The notes: generated by a model from the letters alone, not told the origin. A DNA stretch of 64,000 nt from Porifericola rhodea (GCF_030506305.1 NZ_CP119421.1:1418354-1482353), one strand, 5' to 3'. Counted from the first letter of the stretch, positions 9,189 through 19,846 are shown. Numbers and translations are program-made.

Positions 9189-11957
9189 ATGAGTAATACC
9201 ACGAATATAGAAGATTCATTAGTAGCCCACATAGTTAAAGATCCTAATATTCCAGACATGCACCTGAGCGGACTGGAACCCTTAGTGGTTAATGAAACTA
9301 CCGGCTTTGTAAACGTGGGAGAGCGTACCAATGTCACAGGGTCTCGCAAATTTGCCCGCCTTATCACCGAAGAGAAATATGAAGAGGCAATAGAGGTAGC
9401 ACGAGATCAGGTAGAAGGTGGAGCACAGGTAATTGACATCAACATGGACGAAGGAATGCTGGACAGCGAAGCCTGCATGATCAAGTTTGTAAACCTGATC
9501 TCCGCAGAGCCCGATATTGCCCGTGTTCCACTCATGATAGACTCTTCTAAATGGCATGTGATTGAGGCCGGCCTCAAATGTGCCCAAGGTAAGTCTATTG
9601 TCAACTCTATCAGCCTTAAAGAGGGTGAAGAAAACTTTATTCAGCAGGCTAAAAAAATTAAACTCTACGGTGCGGCAGTAATTGTTATGGCTTTTGATGA
9701 ACAAGGCCAGGCTGATAATTATGAAAGACGTATTGAGATTGCCAAACGCTCTTATGATGTGCTGGTTAATAAAGTGAAATTCCCTCCTCAGGATATCATT
9801 TTTGACCTCAACATCTTCCCCGTAGCTACGGGGATGGAAGAGCACCGCCGCAATGCTATTGACTTTTTTGCGGCCACTAAGTGGGTACGCGAAAACTTAC
9901 CCGGAGTACATGTAAGTGGAGGAGTTAGTAATGTTTCCTTCTCGTTTCGTGGAAACAACCCGGTAAGAGAGGCTATGCACTCTGCATTTTTATACCACGG
10001 ACGCAGAGCGGGTATGGATATGGGTATTGTAAACCCTAGCATGCTGGAGATATATGACGATATACCTAAAGACCTACTAGAACTGGTAGAGGACGTACTA
10101 CTTGACCGTAAAGAAGATGCGACTGAGCGCCTGTTAGATTTTGCCGAACAGATTAAAGATAAAGGAAAAACCAAAAAGAAAGACGATAAGGAATGGCGCA
10201 AGCTCCCGCTGGTAAAAAGAATGGAGCATGCCCTGGTCAAAGGTATAGTAGAGTTTATAGAAGAAGATGTAGAGGAAGCACGCCAGCAGTTTGACAAGCC
10301 CATAGAAGTAATAGAAGGCCCTCTTATGGATGGAATGAATGTGGTAGGTGACCTTTTTGGCTCTGGAAAAATGTTTTTACCCCAGGTAGTTAAGAGCGCC
10401 CGGGTTATGAAAAAAGGGGTAGCTTATTTAATTCCGTACATAGAAGAAGAGAAAGAAAGGTCGGGTACTGTCAATGAAGCTAAAGGTAGAGTCCTGATGG
10501 CCACTGTAAAAGGCGACGTGCACGATATTGGTAAAAACATTGTAAGTGTAGTGCTGGGATGTAACAACTATGAAGTGATAGACATGGGAGTCATGGTACC
10601 GGGAGAGGATATTCTAGCTAAGGCTAAAGAAGAGCAGGTAGATGTTATCGGGCTAAGCGGACTCATTACTCCATCTTTAGATGAGATGGTTAGTGTAGCA
10701 GAAATGATGGAGAAGGAAGATTTCAATATTCCGTTGCTTATTGGAGGAGCTACCACTTCAAAAATTCATACTGCTGTCAAGATTGAGCCGCGTTACACCA
10801 AAGGACCAGTCATACATGTGCTGGATGCCTCACGCTCTGTGCCGGTTGTAAGTAATCTGCTCAACAAAAAGGTAAAGGAAAGCTTTACTCAGCAGATCAG
10901 AGAGGAGTATCAGCAGATGCGAGAAAGGCATGCTAACAAAAAAACAACTAAGAATTTTGTGGCTATTGGCGAAGCACGAGCAAACAAGTTTAAAACAGAC
11001 TGGGAACAAAGATCTGTGGTTAAGCCTCAGTTTCTTGGTTTCCGTACTTTTAACGACTATTCTCTGGAAGAGCTGAGCCACTACATAGACTGGACCCCCT
11101 TCTTTATGACCTGGGAGTTGGCAGGACGTTTCCCAAAAATACTGGACGATGAAGTAGTAGGTGAGCAGGCACGTATTCTCTTCCGAGATGCTCAAAATAT
11201 GCTGCAAAAAGTGATTGACGAAAAATTACTGACAGCCAAGGCGGTAGTTGGTTTCTTCCCTGCCAACACTGTCAATGATGATGATACGGAAATCTACCAC
11301 TTTGATAAAAAAGGAAACGAAGACCGCAGCAAGGTACTTACCACCCTGCATCACCTAAGGCAGCAAACCAAAAAAGCCAAAGGCAAAGAGTACATGTCTT
11401 TGGCAGACTTTGTAGCTCCCAAAGCAAGTGGAATCAATGACTATATTGGAGGCTTTGCCGTAACGGCAGGTATTGGCTGCGATGAACTGGCCAAAGCTTA
11501 TGAAGAGGATCATGATGATTACAACTCTATCATGATCAAGGCGATTGCTGACCGTCTGGCAGAGGCCTTTGCAGAGCGTATGCACGAAAGAGTTCGTAAA
11601 GAGCTCTGGGCCTATGCTCCTGATGAGGAATATGATAATGAAGCTCTAATTCGTGAAAAATACCAGGGAATACGTCCAGCACCAGGTTATCCGGCATGTC
11701 CTGACCATACTGAAAAGCGTACGCTTTTTGAGCTTTTGGATGCCAGCAAAAACACTGGGATAGAACTTACCGAGAGCTTTGCTATGTTTCCGGCAGCATC
11801 AGTTAGCGGCTGGTACTTCTCTCATCCAGGTTCCAAATACTTTGGCATATCCAAATTGGATAAAGACCAGGTAGCAAACTATGCCGAACGCAAAGGCATG
11901 GAGCTAAAAACTATGGAAAGGTGGCTAAGCTCAAACCTGGGATATGAGCCTAAGTAA
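9189..11957 (+). CDS. metH: Methionine synthase, folate, cobalamin and reactivation modules (split MetH, C-terminal part)
   Basis: 922 residues carrying the rest of MetH. A pterin-binding barrel (about 30-320) contains GERTNVTGS and the usual '[10 protein letters not shown]'. A helical cap plus Rossmann B12-binding domain (about 345-580) has [11 protein letters not shown] with His445 as the lower cobalt ligand. A C-terminal AdoMet-binding activation domain (about 600-922) has [12 protein letters not shown] and the aromatic '[10 protein letters not shown]' segment. It transfers methyl from methyl-tetrahydrofolate to homocysteine bound on the partner chain. No metF follows; an inverted-repeat element and a convergent kinase gene do. 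Confidence 0.96.
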   Translation: MSNTTNIEDSLVAHIVKDPNIPDMHLSGLEPLVVNETTGFVNVGERTNVTGSRKFARLITEEKYEEAIEVARDQVEGGAQVIDINMDEGMLDSEACMIKFVNLISAEPDIARVPLMIDSSKWHVIEAGLKCAQGKSIVNSISLKEGEENFIQQAKKIKLYGAAVIVMAFDEQGQADNYERRIEIAKRSYDVLVNKVKFPPQDIIFDLNIFPVATGMEEHRRNAIDFFAATKWVRENLPGVHVSGGVSNVSFSFRGNNPVREAMHSAFLYHGRRAGMDMGIVNPSMLEIYDDIPKDLLELVEDVLLDRKEDATERLLDFAEQIKDKGKTKKKDDKEWRKLPLVKRMEHALVKGIVEFIEEDVEEARQQFDKPIEVIEGPLMDGMNVVGDLFGSGKMFLPQVVKSARVMKKGVAYLIPYIEEEKERSGTVNEAKGRVLMATVKGDVHDIGKNIVSVVLGCNNYEVIDMGVMVPGEDILAKAKEEQVDVIGLSGLITPSLDEMVSVAEMMEKEDFNIPLLIGGATTSKIHTAVKIEPRYTKGPVIHVLDASRSVPVVSNLLNKKVKESFTQQIREEYQQMRERHANKKTTKNFVAIGEARANKFKTDWEQRSVVKPQFLGFRTFNDYSLEELSHYIDWTPFFMTWELAGRFPKILDDEVVGEQARILFRDAQNMLQKVIDEKLLTAKAVVGFFPANTVNDDDTEIYHFDKKGNEDRSKVLTTLHHLRQQTKKAKGKEYMSLADFVAPKASGINDYIGGFAVTAGIGCDELAKAYEEDHDDYNSIMIKAIADRLAEAFAERMHERVRKELWAYAPDEEYDNEALIREKYQGIRPAPGYPACPDHTEKRTLFELLDASKNTGIELTESFAMFPAASVSGWYFSHPGSKYFGISKLDKDQVANYAERKGMELKTMERWLSSNLGYEPK

Positions 11958-12277
11958 GGAAAAAGCTTAACTGAATAAGCTGAGGGTGCATACAAGTGAC
12001 TTAAAAAAGTTAAATATTTTTGGTAGTTGACCGGAGAGGTCGTATCAGCTTAAAAAATTAAGTATGCACCCTACAGCCTAAGCTTCTAAAGGCGTTTACC
12101 TCATAAAGTAAAGCCTTTGCTTACCAGTTAAAAGTAGTTACCGATTTTAATAAATTCATCTGACATTTTTTACTACAATATAGCAAATTAGTAAATATTT
12201 ACTATCAAATTCCGTATTGATCATTACTTGAGCTTATAAGCTATGTATCAACAACTTATGTCATTATGTTCAAATTT
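11958..12277. other. Convergent intergenic region after metH
   Basis: About 320 bp between the ends of metH (plus) and the hybrid kinase (minus). It has no ORF of note but contains the large imperfect inverted repeat at 11963-12085. The rest (12086-12277) is A+T-rich with nothing identifiable. Confidence 0.5.
11963..12085. repeat. Imperfect inverted-repeat element (structured RNA or small MITE-like element)
   Basis: AGGGTGCATAC (11983-11993) is the exact reverse complement of GTATGCACCCT (12062-12072). Outside it, GCTG/CAGC and AAGCTTA/TAAGCTT continue the pairing with small bulges, so the arms total about 22-30 nt. The interior has two near-identical A-rich blocks starting CTTAAAAAA and a small GACC-GGAGA-GGTC hairpin. 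It lacks the T run of a simple terminator. It could be a bidirectional structured 3' UTR element or a miniature repeat; no second copy was noticed in this window. Confidence 0.5.
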
Positions 12278-15200
12278 TTAGATCGTACTTCGTTGAACCT
12301 GTAGCCTTTGCTGAATATGTTGTAACAGCTTATTTATGTCTGAATTTATCTTGTCAGATTCAGATTTTAGTTCTTCAGCGGAAGCACCTGCCTCCATTTT
12401 TTTGCGGGTACTGTACATCTCCTGATAAAATTCCTGTAGCCCCAGCATGTCTATCAGTACTTTGACTTTGTGCATAGACTCACTGATGAGTTTATGATTT
12501 TGCTCTTCCAGCGCTTTAAAGTAGTTGGCACGGTAGGCCTCTATAGAGCGTATAGCCATCTCATAAAATTTAACAATCTTATGTGGTGCTTCTTTAAACG
12601 GCTCTTCGGCTTTGTTGAAGTTAGGTTCTATACCATTTTTTGCCGATTGGGCAGGTAGCTCTGACCTATGAAATACGGGAGTCTCATCCTGATCAAATGA
12701 AGTAAACTGGGATATTTTACGATATAGGTTTTGCGGGTTAAATGGTTTAGTAACAACGTCATCAATAAAAGCAGCACGTTTGTCATTTCTAAACTCAGCA
12801 TTGGTATCAGCTGTAAGTGCTATGATTGGAATTTTCTCGTACCACCCCCCTAATTTTCTAATTGCTTCAGAAGCCTCGTAGCCATCCATTTTAGGCATAC
12901 GTATATCCATGAGTATGATATCATAATCATTCTTCTGTACAAGCTCCAGAGCTTCAAGACCATTGGTAGCCTCATCGGCAATGGAACTGTTCCACCACTC
13001 ATCAAAGTATTGCTGCACTACCATACGATTGATCGCCACATCTTCTACTAAAAGTATTCGTACTTTTTTCTGCTTGTCTTTTGCTGCGTACTCTTCATCT
13101 TCATTCTGGAGTATAAGGTCACGTTTTTTCCCCACCTGTTGGTGTAATGAAAAGTAAAACCTGGAGCCTACCCCCTCTTCGCTTTCCACCTGTATTTGGC
13201 TGCCCTGCATCTCTAAAAGTGCTTTGGTAATGGCCAAACCCAGTCCGGTGCCTCCGTAGTGGCGTACTGTAGAACTATCTGCCTGCGTAAACTTCTCAAA
13301 AATTTTGTTGAGGTTGGCTTTAGAAATACCTATGCCTGTATCTTTTACCGAGAAGTTAAGCGATACCTCAGACTCTTTCTTATGATCCAGGTCTACAGTA
13401 ATACTGACTTTTCCATTCTGAGTAAATTTATTAGCATTGCTTACCAGATTGTTGAGTATCTGAGCCAGTTTTACCTGATCTCCTTTTAAAATTCTAGGTA
13501 CTCCTTTACCTACTTTTACCTCCAGTCGGTTGTTTCTTTCGTTAGCGTAGAGAGAGTGAGTTTGCTTGATGCTGTCCAGCAAAACCTTGATATTATACTC
13601 TGATTCTTCTATTTCAACCTTTCCTGCCTCTACTTTGCTGTAATCCAGAATATCGTTGATCAGGTTCATCAGGTTTTCTGAGGAAAATTTAAGTGCCTTA
13701 AAATTTTCCAACTGATCTTCACGAGGGTTTTTGCGCAGCAGCAGATTACTAAGCCCAATGATCGCATTGAGAGGAGTGCGTATTTCGTGACTCATAGTAG
13801 CCAGAAAATCTTCTTTGGCACGAGCAGCTTTCTCGGCTTCATTTTTAGCCTCCTCCAATGCAGCTTCAGTTTCTTTAAGAGGCGTAATGTCATCCATAAA
13901 ACCGTACCAGTTGGCACTGCCATCTTCATTAGTCTGACAATTAGCATTGATTTTTATCCACTTCAGCTGCTTACTAATTTTGGTAATAAAGCGCCCCTCA
14001 AAATGGAAAAAGTCTTTAACCCTGCGAGCTCTGGTTTGCTCTTTTACTAACCTGTCTCTATCTTCTTCCAGTACCAGGGTATAAAAACTCTCTGCACTAT
14101 TTATAAATTCGGACTGCTCTACTTCAAACACTTGCTTACAGGCTTCGCTGATGTAGGTAAACTTTACGTCTCCATTTATAGCTTGTTTGAACTCATACAG
14201 TATGCCTGGCACATTACTGCTTACATTGTTTAGCTGGCGACTTTTCTCTTTTATTTTCTGCTCAGCAGAAATACGGTTGAGTTCTGCTCCAGCCCTTATA
14301 CTCAAAAGCGTAAGTAGATAATCGGTATAAGGATTGTTTTTCCAGGGTTTCTTGTCAATCATTACCAATACGCCCACAGACTCTTCTTTATTAGGCGAAG
14401 TAATAGGCACGCCCACATAGCTTTCTGCGCTCCAGCGTTTCAGTTTTTCATCTTGAGGAAACTTCTCGGCTACATCCTGAATGTATGTAATTGTATTGGT
14501 CTCCACCACCTGTTCGCAGGGCGTATTATCTAATGTATAGGTAAAGTTTTCTGTAAGCTTGCCATCTTCTCTAAACGCCAGCGTTTTAATAGACTTACCA
14601 CCTTCCTGAAATACTCCCACGTAGACGTGTTTCATGCGGAAGATAGAAGCTAGTTGCCTTGTTAAACCTTTAAAAAACTCATTACCTACCAGATTCGCAC
14701 TTTTCTTAGTAATTTCCTGTACCCGCTGCTCTAACAGTACCCTTTCAGTAATTTCACGCCCGATGTAGGCTGCTCCCAGTATTTCGCCCTTCTGATACAT
14801 GATAGGAAAGAAGATAGCATCGTAATAACGCTTGTTTTTACCTTCCTTATCAGTGCTTTCGTAAGTAGTGTGCGTTACTTTATTATCTACGAACGCATTA
14901 CCAAAAAACTGGCGGGCGTCTTCCTGTTTATCCGGCATCCCCTCAAGCTTTTTCATTAGGGAGTCACCTACATTAAGCTCTACACCCAGCCTTTTCTTCA
15001 ACCATTTTTTTGCATTATCATTAATCATGATAATGTCATAATTGGTACTAATCGCGAACATATTGTCCGCTCCCTGATTGATAATACTGCTAAGAATGCT
15101 TTGGTTTTTGGCTACCTCATCGGCAGCTTCTTTACGATCGGTAATATCAATACCTACACCGTTGATGCCTCGTACTTTACCACTCCTGATAATAGGTTTG

Positions 15201-17665
15201 ATCTTAAGGATATACCATCTATCAGCTACCTGTACTTCTACTTCTATTTCTTTTCCGCTACGCAGGACTTCTTGCTTTACCTCGTGCAGCCTTTTAGCAT
15301 CTTTAGGTGGGAAGTCACTAATTTCCAGGTCATTTAGACCAATAAGTGCATCACCCTCAATTCTAGAATAGGCATTGTAAATCCAGATATAACGGAGCTG
15401 CTCATCCTGATGGAAAAGTATAATGTTTGAGTTTTCCAGCGCCAGATAAAACTTTTCGCGGCTAATCTCCAGATCTTCTTTAGTTTGCATCAGCTGATGC
15501 TCTTTGATTTGAAGTTGTTCGTTACTGCGAGCGAGTTCAGTATTGGCAGTGCTTAGTTCGTCATTGGCGGAGTGCAGTTCCTCATTACTGGTCTCCATTT
15601 CTTCATTGGCAGACTTCAGCTCTTCATTGGTAGAGAGAAGTTCTTCGTTAAGGGCCTGTAGTTCCTCATTAGAAGTTTCCAGCGCTTCAGTAAAGGTGTG
15701 CAGATGATCTTTAGTAGAAGAAAGCTCCTGTTCCAGCTCTATGATGCGCATATCCTTCCAGGCTTCACTATTATCAGAGTCTTCGTCCAGGTTAATCTGC
15801 GGTCGTAAATCTTCCTCTATCAATTCAAAAATAACCAGATAATGATTTTCTCTGGGCGTTGAGTATAACAATGGGCTCATGCTTATGCGCACATATGCCC
15901 ACACTTCTCCCAGCTGATAGCGAATCAGGCTACTTTTATTAACCGTATTGGTCTTCTTAGTTTTTGCCAGTAGCACTCGTAGCTCGGTGTGCAATGACTT
16001 ATTAATAATACTGAGCAGGTTGGTATTAAGTGAACCTTCTTCCAGCTCTACGAATGGTTGCAGACGACCTTTGATGTAAGCCACCTCCATACGTTCGTCA
16101 ATGACGACATAAGGGTGTTCAAACGAATGAACCAGGGTTTCTTTCGCTACTTCCTCTAATGACAGTTCGGTCAGTCTAGGTGGGGTAGCACCTTCATTCC
16201 CTTCTTTTTTATGGCTCCTAAACTTATTATGCTTCACCATATGCCGAACCCCCTCTTTCCGATAGTATATCTTATGCTGAGAGTCCGCTGCTTTAAAAAG
16301 ATCGGCACGATCTGAGATACTTTCTGATTTGCCCAACAACAGGTATCCGCCTTCCAGAAGGGCATAATGAAAAAGAGGAATGACCTCACGTTGCAACTCC
16401 TGGTTGAAGTAGATAAATACGTTTCTACAACTTATCATATCCAGGCGCATAAAAGGCGGGTCAGTTGTTATATCATGTTTAGAAAACAGTACTCTCTGGC
16501 GAATACTTTTTCTTACCTGATAACCACCCTCTACTTTTTCAAAATACTTGCTTAAGACTTCATCAGATAAATTCTCGACCTGGCTATGGCTATAAAATCC
16601 CTTCCGGCCTTTGTTGAGGCCATTTTCGTCTATATCGGTAGCAAATATCTGTATGCTATAAGCCCCCGACATTTCACCAAGCAGATCGTCTAGCAACATG
16701 GCTATTGAATAGGGCTCTTCTCCTGAAGAACAACCTACCGACCATACCCTGATCGTATCCCCAGGGCGTTTGGCATGAATTACTTTTCTAAGATACTCTC
16801 GCAGAGCTCCATAGGCCTTCTCGTCTCTGAAAAAGCTGGTAACGCCAATAAGTACAGTATTAAAAAGTTGCTCTATCTCTTCAGGTGCATTCTGAATGTA
16901 TTCATAGTATTTAGATACTGAGCTAAGCTGAAGTGCTTCCAGCCGACGGTTAACTCGCCGTTCTATGGTAGAAAGCTTGTAACGAGAAAAGTTGGTGCCT
17001 GTCTGCTTTGCCAACAGATCAAATATCAGCTGAAGACTATGCTCCTCTTTACTAAGGTTATTGTTTTTGGCCAGTGGATGGGTACTTAGCAGATGCTTTA
17101 GTTCGGGGCCGATCTCTTCTGCTGATAGTATTTTATCTACTGCCCCAGCATTGATAGCGGAGGCTGGCATACCCTGTTGCTGTGCGTCTTCAGGCTCCTG
17201 TGCTATCACATAGCCATTCTGTTTCTTAATAGCTCTTGCGCCTTCTGTGCCATCTCTACCTGTACCAGAAAGTATAATACCTATACTTTTAGACCCGGCG
17301 CCTTGTGCTATTGATTTAAAGAGCATGTCTGCCGAAGGCAGGGGGTGTACTCTGTGGGCAAGCTCATTTATTTTTATATGCTCATTCTCTACCGTAATCT
17401 CACAGCGCTCTGGGGTTACGTATACCTTTCCTCCTTCCAGTTTCAGGCCATCTGCCGCAACCAGTACCGGCCAGCGAGATACGCGTTCTAACAAACTAGT
17501 AAGCTTACTTCTATAATCAGGGCTAAGGTGCTGAGCAACAATAATGGCTACTTCTGGAGCATAATATGGCAAGTTAGCGACCAGTTTACTTAGTGCTGTT
17601 AGCCCTCCGGCTGAAGCTCCTATTCCGGCAATAAATAAGTGTTTTTTTTCGGCTGTTTTGCTCAT
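12278..17665 (-). CDS. CheB-CheR-PAS-GAF hybrid histidine kinase with receiver and HPt-like tail
   Basis: 1795-residue multidomain sensor. The order is a CheB methylesterase domain (about 8-190; GASAGG Ser18, His46, Asp138 in GTGRDGT all present), a CheR methyltransferase domain (about 210-470; SAM-binding VGCSSGEEP), a PAS-like segment (about 505-620), a long coiled coil of repeated 'NEEL' units (640-735), PAS (738-850), PAS (855-975), GAF (about 995-1130), PAS (1150-1265), HisKA with His1293 in SHEIRTPLN, HATPase (DTGIG, GGTGLGL; to about 1508), a receiver (1535-1655) with Asp1587 in LMDIRM, and a C-terminal helical bundle with HPt-like His1732 (MHKVKVL). The CheB and CheR domains look catalytically intact. 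No chemoreceptor or flagellar gene is nearby, and no partner regulator is encoded beside it. Stimulus and output are unknown. Confidence 0.93.
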   Translation of the reverse strand: MSKTAEKKHLFIAGIGASAGGLTALSKLVANLPYYAPEVAIIVAQHLSPDYRSKLTSLLERVSRWPVLVAADGLKLEGGKVYVTPERCEITVENEHIKINELAHRVHPLPSADMLFKSIAQGAGSKSIGIILSGTGRDGTEGARAIKKQNGYVIAQEPEDAQQQGMPASAINAGAVDKILSAEEIGPELKHLLSTHPLAKNNNLSKEEHSLQLIFDLLAKQTGTNFSRYKLSTIERRVNRRLEALQLSSVSKYYEYIQNAPEEIEQLFNTVLIGVTSFFRDEKAYGALREYLRKVIHAKRPGDTIRVWSVGCSSGEEPYSIAMLLDDLLGEMSGAYSIQIFATDIDENGLNKGRKGFYSHSQVENLSDEVLSKYFEKVEGGYQVRKSIRQRVLFSKHDITTDPPFMRLDMISCRNVFIYFNQELQREVIPLFHYALLEGGYLLLGKSESISDRADLFKAADSQHKIYYRKEGVRHMVKHNKFRSHKKEGNEGATPPRLTELSLEEVAKETLVHSFEHPYVVIDERMEVAYIKGRLQPFVELEEGSLNTNLLSIINKSLHTELRVLLAKTKKTNTVNKSSLIRYQLGEVWAYVRISMSPLLYSTPRENHYLVIFELIEEDLRPQINLDEDSDNSEAWKDMRIIELEQELSSTKDHLHTFTEALETSNEELQALNEELLSTNEELKSANEEMETSNEELHSANDELSTANTELARSNEQLQIKEHQLMQTKEDLEISREKFYLALENSNIILFHQDEQLRYIWIYNAYSRIEGDALIGLNDLEISDFPPKDAKRLHEVKQEVLRSGKEIEVEVQVADRWYILKIKPIIRSGKVRGINGVGIDITDRKEAADEVAKNQSILSSIINQGADNMFAISTNYDIIMINDNAKKWLKKRLGVELNVGDSLMKKLEGMPDKQEDARQFFGNAFVDNKVTHTTYESTDKEGKNKRYYDAIFFPIMYQKGEILGAAYIGREITERVLLEQRVQEITKKSANLVGNEFFKGLTRQLASIFRMKHVYVGVFQEGGKSIKTLAFREDGKLTENFTYTLDNTPCEQVVETNTITYIQDVAEKFPQDEKLKRWSAESYVGVPITSPNKEESVGVLVMIDKKPWKNNPYTDYLLTLLSIRAGAELNRISAEQKIKEKSRQLNNVSSNVPGILYEFKQAINGDVKFTYISEACKQVFEVEQSEFINSAESFYTLVLEEDRDRLVKEQTRARRVKDFFHFEGRFITKISKQLKWIKINANCQTNEDGSANWYGFMDDITPLKETEAALEEAKNEAEKAARAKEDFLATMSHEIRTPLNAIIGLSNLLLRKNPREDQLENFKALKFSSENLMNLINDILDYSKVEAGKVEIEESEYNIKVLLDSIKQTHSLYANERNNRLEVKVGKGVPRILKGDQVKLAQILNNLVSNANKFTQNGKVSITVDLDHKKESEVSLNFSVKDTGIGISKANLNKIFEKFTQADSSTVRHYGGTGLGLAITKALLEMQGSQIQVESEEGVGSRFYFSLHQQVGKKRDLILQNEDEEYAAKDKQKKVRILLVEDVAINRMVVQQYFDEWWNSSIADEATNGLEALELVQKNDYDIILMDIRMPKMDGYEASEAIRKLGGWYEKIPIIALTADTNAEFRNDKRAAFIDDVVTKPFNPQNLYRKISQFTSFDQDETPVFHRSELPAQSAKNGIEPNFNKAEEPFKEAPHKIVKFYEMAIRSIEAYRANYFKALEEQNHKLISESMHKVKVLIDMLGLQEFYQEMYSTRKKMEAGASAEELKSESDKINSDINKLLQHIQQRLQVQRSTI

Positions 17666-17945
17666 ATATGCTTACGACAAATCCCCCAGAGTTTTTGTTT
17701 CCATCTGCCTTCCACACTCAGTATCTACACGCAACTAAAACTACTGTTTATGAAACTTTATTGGGCACAAATTAGAACTTTATACTCAATTTTGTGAATA
17801 TAAGTTTTAATCAAAGATTATGCCTTGCAGTACTTTCTAAAGGACAAATGCACGGAGAACGTGGTACAAAAATAAGTTTTTGTACAATTTTAATATCATA
17901 CTTAAATTAAGGATGAATAAATATGACTTCGGAAGGGATGTAATA

Positions 17946-18638
17946 TTACTGATTACTTTCTATAAAACGGTTGATATCATCGGTTTTACCTAAGATGATT
18001 AGTTGGTCAGACTGTTTAAGGGAAGTATCGGGGCGGGGAACGCCAATAATGTGTTTCACTTCTTTTTCTTCTCCATCTTCTACTTCAGTAAATACGCGTT
18101 TAATGGTTACAATATTAAGGTCGTATTCCTGTCTTAGCTTAAGATCTGCGATTGTAAAATTGGCTACCCGTTTGGGAACGTCAACTTCTACTATCTCATA
18201 TTCGTCTGGAAGGTTGAGAAAGGAACGGATGCTTGGGTGTAATAGCATTTCTGCCAAACTTTTGCCTACTGTCTCTTCAGGAGATAGAATCTCCTCTACC
18301 CCCAGCTTCTCCAAAATAAGCCGTTGTTGTACGTTAGCAGCCCGGGCTATAATGCGCTTTACTTTAAGTTCCTGCAGAATTACCGTAGTAAGAATAAGAC
18401 TCTCAAAATCCTCTCCTATCGCTACTACTGCTCCGTCTACTTCCTGTACATTTTGAGCGCTTAGCGCTTTTCTGTCAGTGGAATCTAAAGACACAGCAAC
18501 TGCTACATCCTCTTTGACCTGCTCTATTTTGTCTAGCTCCTTATCTATGGCAATAACCTCTGCCCCACGCTCAGCAAGGGTAAGCGCGATAGACATTCCA
18601 AACTGGCCAAGGCCAATAACAGCAAAGCGGTTATTCAT
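17946..18638 (-). CDS. TrkA/KtrA-type potassium channel regulatory subunit
   Basis: 230 residues with an N-terminal RCK_N Rossmann domain (IGLGQFGMSIA, 7-17; 'IAIDKE' near residue 30 as the acidic adenine-binding position) and a C-terminal RCK_C domain (about 150-225). Such cytosolic proteins gate TrkH/KtrB potassium transporters in response to NAD(H), ATP/ADP or c-di-AMP. No trkH/ktrB gene lies in the window. Its start overlaps the udk stop by 4 bp (ATGA), showing translational coupling to udk. Confidence 0.9.
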   Translation of the reverse strand: MNNRFAVIGLGQFGMSIALTLAERGAEVIAIDKELDKIEQVKEDVAVAVSLDSTDRKALSAQNVQEVDGAVVAIGEDFESLILTTVILQELKVKRIIARAANVQQRLILEKLGVEEILSPEETVGKSLAEMLLHPSIRSFLNLPDEYEIVEVDVPKRVANFTIADLKLRQEYDLNIVTIKRVFTEVEDGEEKEVKHIIGVPRPDTSLKQSDQLIILGKTDDINRFIESNQ

Positions 18639-19267
18639 AATATTTTGCTTTTTAAAAACTCACTGAGCACTTCTACTGCTGGCGGGCATTTGTGCGCCGG
18701 GCAATGTTGGTTGTTAGGAATAACAATATCTGCGGAATGTCTGTAGGGGGCAATAAATTTGTCGTAAGCTGGTGCTACATGCTCTGTGTATTTATACAAT
18801 ACATCATCTAACAAATACCCTCGCTCTCTGGTGTCTCTGGCAATCCTACGCGTAAATTTAAGGTGCTCCTGCACATCAACAAATACCTTAAGATCCAATA
18901 ACGATTTAATCTCTTTATAATGGAAAATAAATATGCCTTCCACTACGATGATAGGCGCAGGACGAAATTCTAGCATAGGAGCATTCGCTGCGGATTTGTT
19001 AAATGTATACTCTCGCCTATTTACCGTGTAGCCTTGTCTGAGCTGGCTCAGGTCATCTGCAAATTGTGCTACATCTATCACGTTAGGGTCATCAAAATTG
19101 AAGGCACGCACTTCATCCGCAGATGTAGTCAGCCGATCACGATAATAGTTATCCTGAGAGAAAAGACAGATATCTTCGGGGTCCAGTATTCGCTGCAACC
19201 AGGTGAGTACCTGGGTCTTGCCTGAACCGCTACCTCCGGATATACCCACGATGTACGGACGATTCAT
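18635..19267 (-). CDS. udk: Uridine kinase
   Basis: P-loop nucleoside kinase of 210 residues phosphorylating uridine and cytidine to UMP and CMP in pyrimidine salvage. Walker A GISGGSGSGKT spans 8-18, SQDNYYRD is the substrate-binding loop, and FNFDDPN and 'VVEGIFIF' are typical of Udk; the 'RRIARDTRERG' lid is also present. It starts four bases after the rdgB stop and overlaps the TrkA-like gene by 4 bp. Confidence 0.93.
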   Translation of the reverse strand: MNRPYIVGISGGSGSGKTQVLTWLQRILDPEDICLFSQDNYYRDRLTTSADEVRAFNFDDPNVIDVAQFADDLSQLRQGYTVNRREYTFNKSAANAPMLEFRPAPIIVVEGIFIFHYKEIKSLLDLKVFVDVQEHLKFTRRIARDTRERGYLLDDVLYKYTEHVAPAYDKFIAPYRHSADIVIPNNQHCPAHKCPPAVEVLSEFLKSKIL

Positions 19268-19270
19268 AAC

Positions 19271-19846
19271 TTAAAGTTGCATTAAAAAATCAGCTAGCTT
19301 TTTAGTAGCTAATCCACGATGACTGATTTTGTTTTTGGTTTGCATGTCCATTTCGGCAAAAGTCTGGCTATAACCTTCAGGAACAAAGATGGGGTCGTAG
19401 CCAAAGCCCTGCTTGCCACTGCGCTCACTTACTATTTTACCTTTTACGATTCCCTCAAACTGATACTGTTTACCGGACAGGATAAGCGTAATTACAGTAC
19501 GGAAGCGTGCAGAACGATCAGCCTTACCATTTAGCCTTGTTAAAAGCTTCTCCATATTGTCTTCATTACTCCTTTGCGGCCCTGCGTAGCGGGCAGAGTA
19601 TACGCCAGGCTCTCCTTCTAGGGCATTTACCTCCAGCCCAGTATCATCTGCAAAACAATCCTGCTGATAGTGTTCGTATACGTAGCGAGCTTTTTCTTCG
19701 GAGTTTCCTTCCAGCGTGTCCTGATTCTCAGGTAGCTCTTCGGTACAACCTATCTCCTGTAGGCTTTGGATGGCTATGGTATTGCCCAACAGCTGACGAA
19801 TTTCTTTCAGCTTATTGGCATTATTAGTAGCAAAACAAATTTTCAT
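19271..19846 (-). CDS. rdgB: dITP/XTP pyrophosphatase (RdgB/HAM1 family)
   Basis: House-cleaning NTPase that hydrolyses dITP and XTP to monophosphates and so keeps deaminated purines out of DNA. From the ATG at 19846 it is 191 residues. FATNNANKLKEI is the nucleotide-binding N-terminus, ADDTGLEV holds the catalytic Asp, and GVYSARYAG and 'FGYDPIF' are family signatures. The TTG at 19852 would add two residues and is less likely. It follows the second FKBP gene by a few bases in the same operon. Confidence 0.95.
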   Translation of the reverse strand: MKICFATNNANKLKEIRQLLGNTIAIQSLQEIGCTEELPENQDTLEGNSEEKARYVYEHYQQDCFADDTGLEVNALEGEPGVYSARYAGPQRSNEDNMEKLLTRLNGKADRSARFRTVITLILSGKQYQFEGIVKGKIVSERSGKQGFGYDPIFVPEGYSQTFAEMDMQTKNKISHRGLATKKLADFLMQL

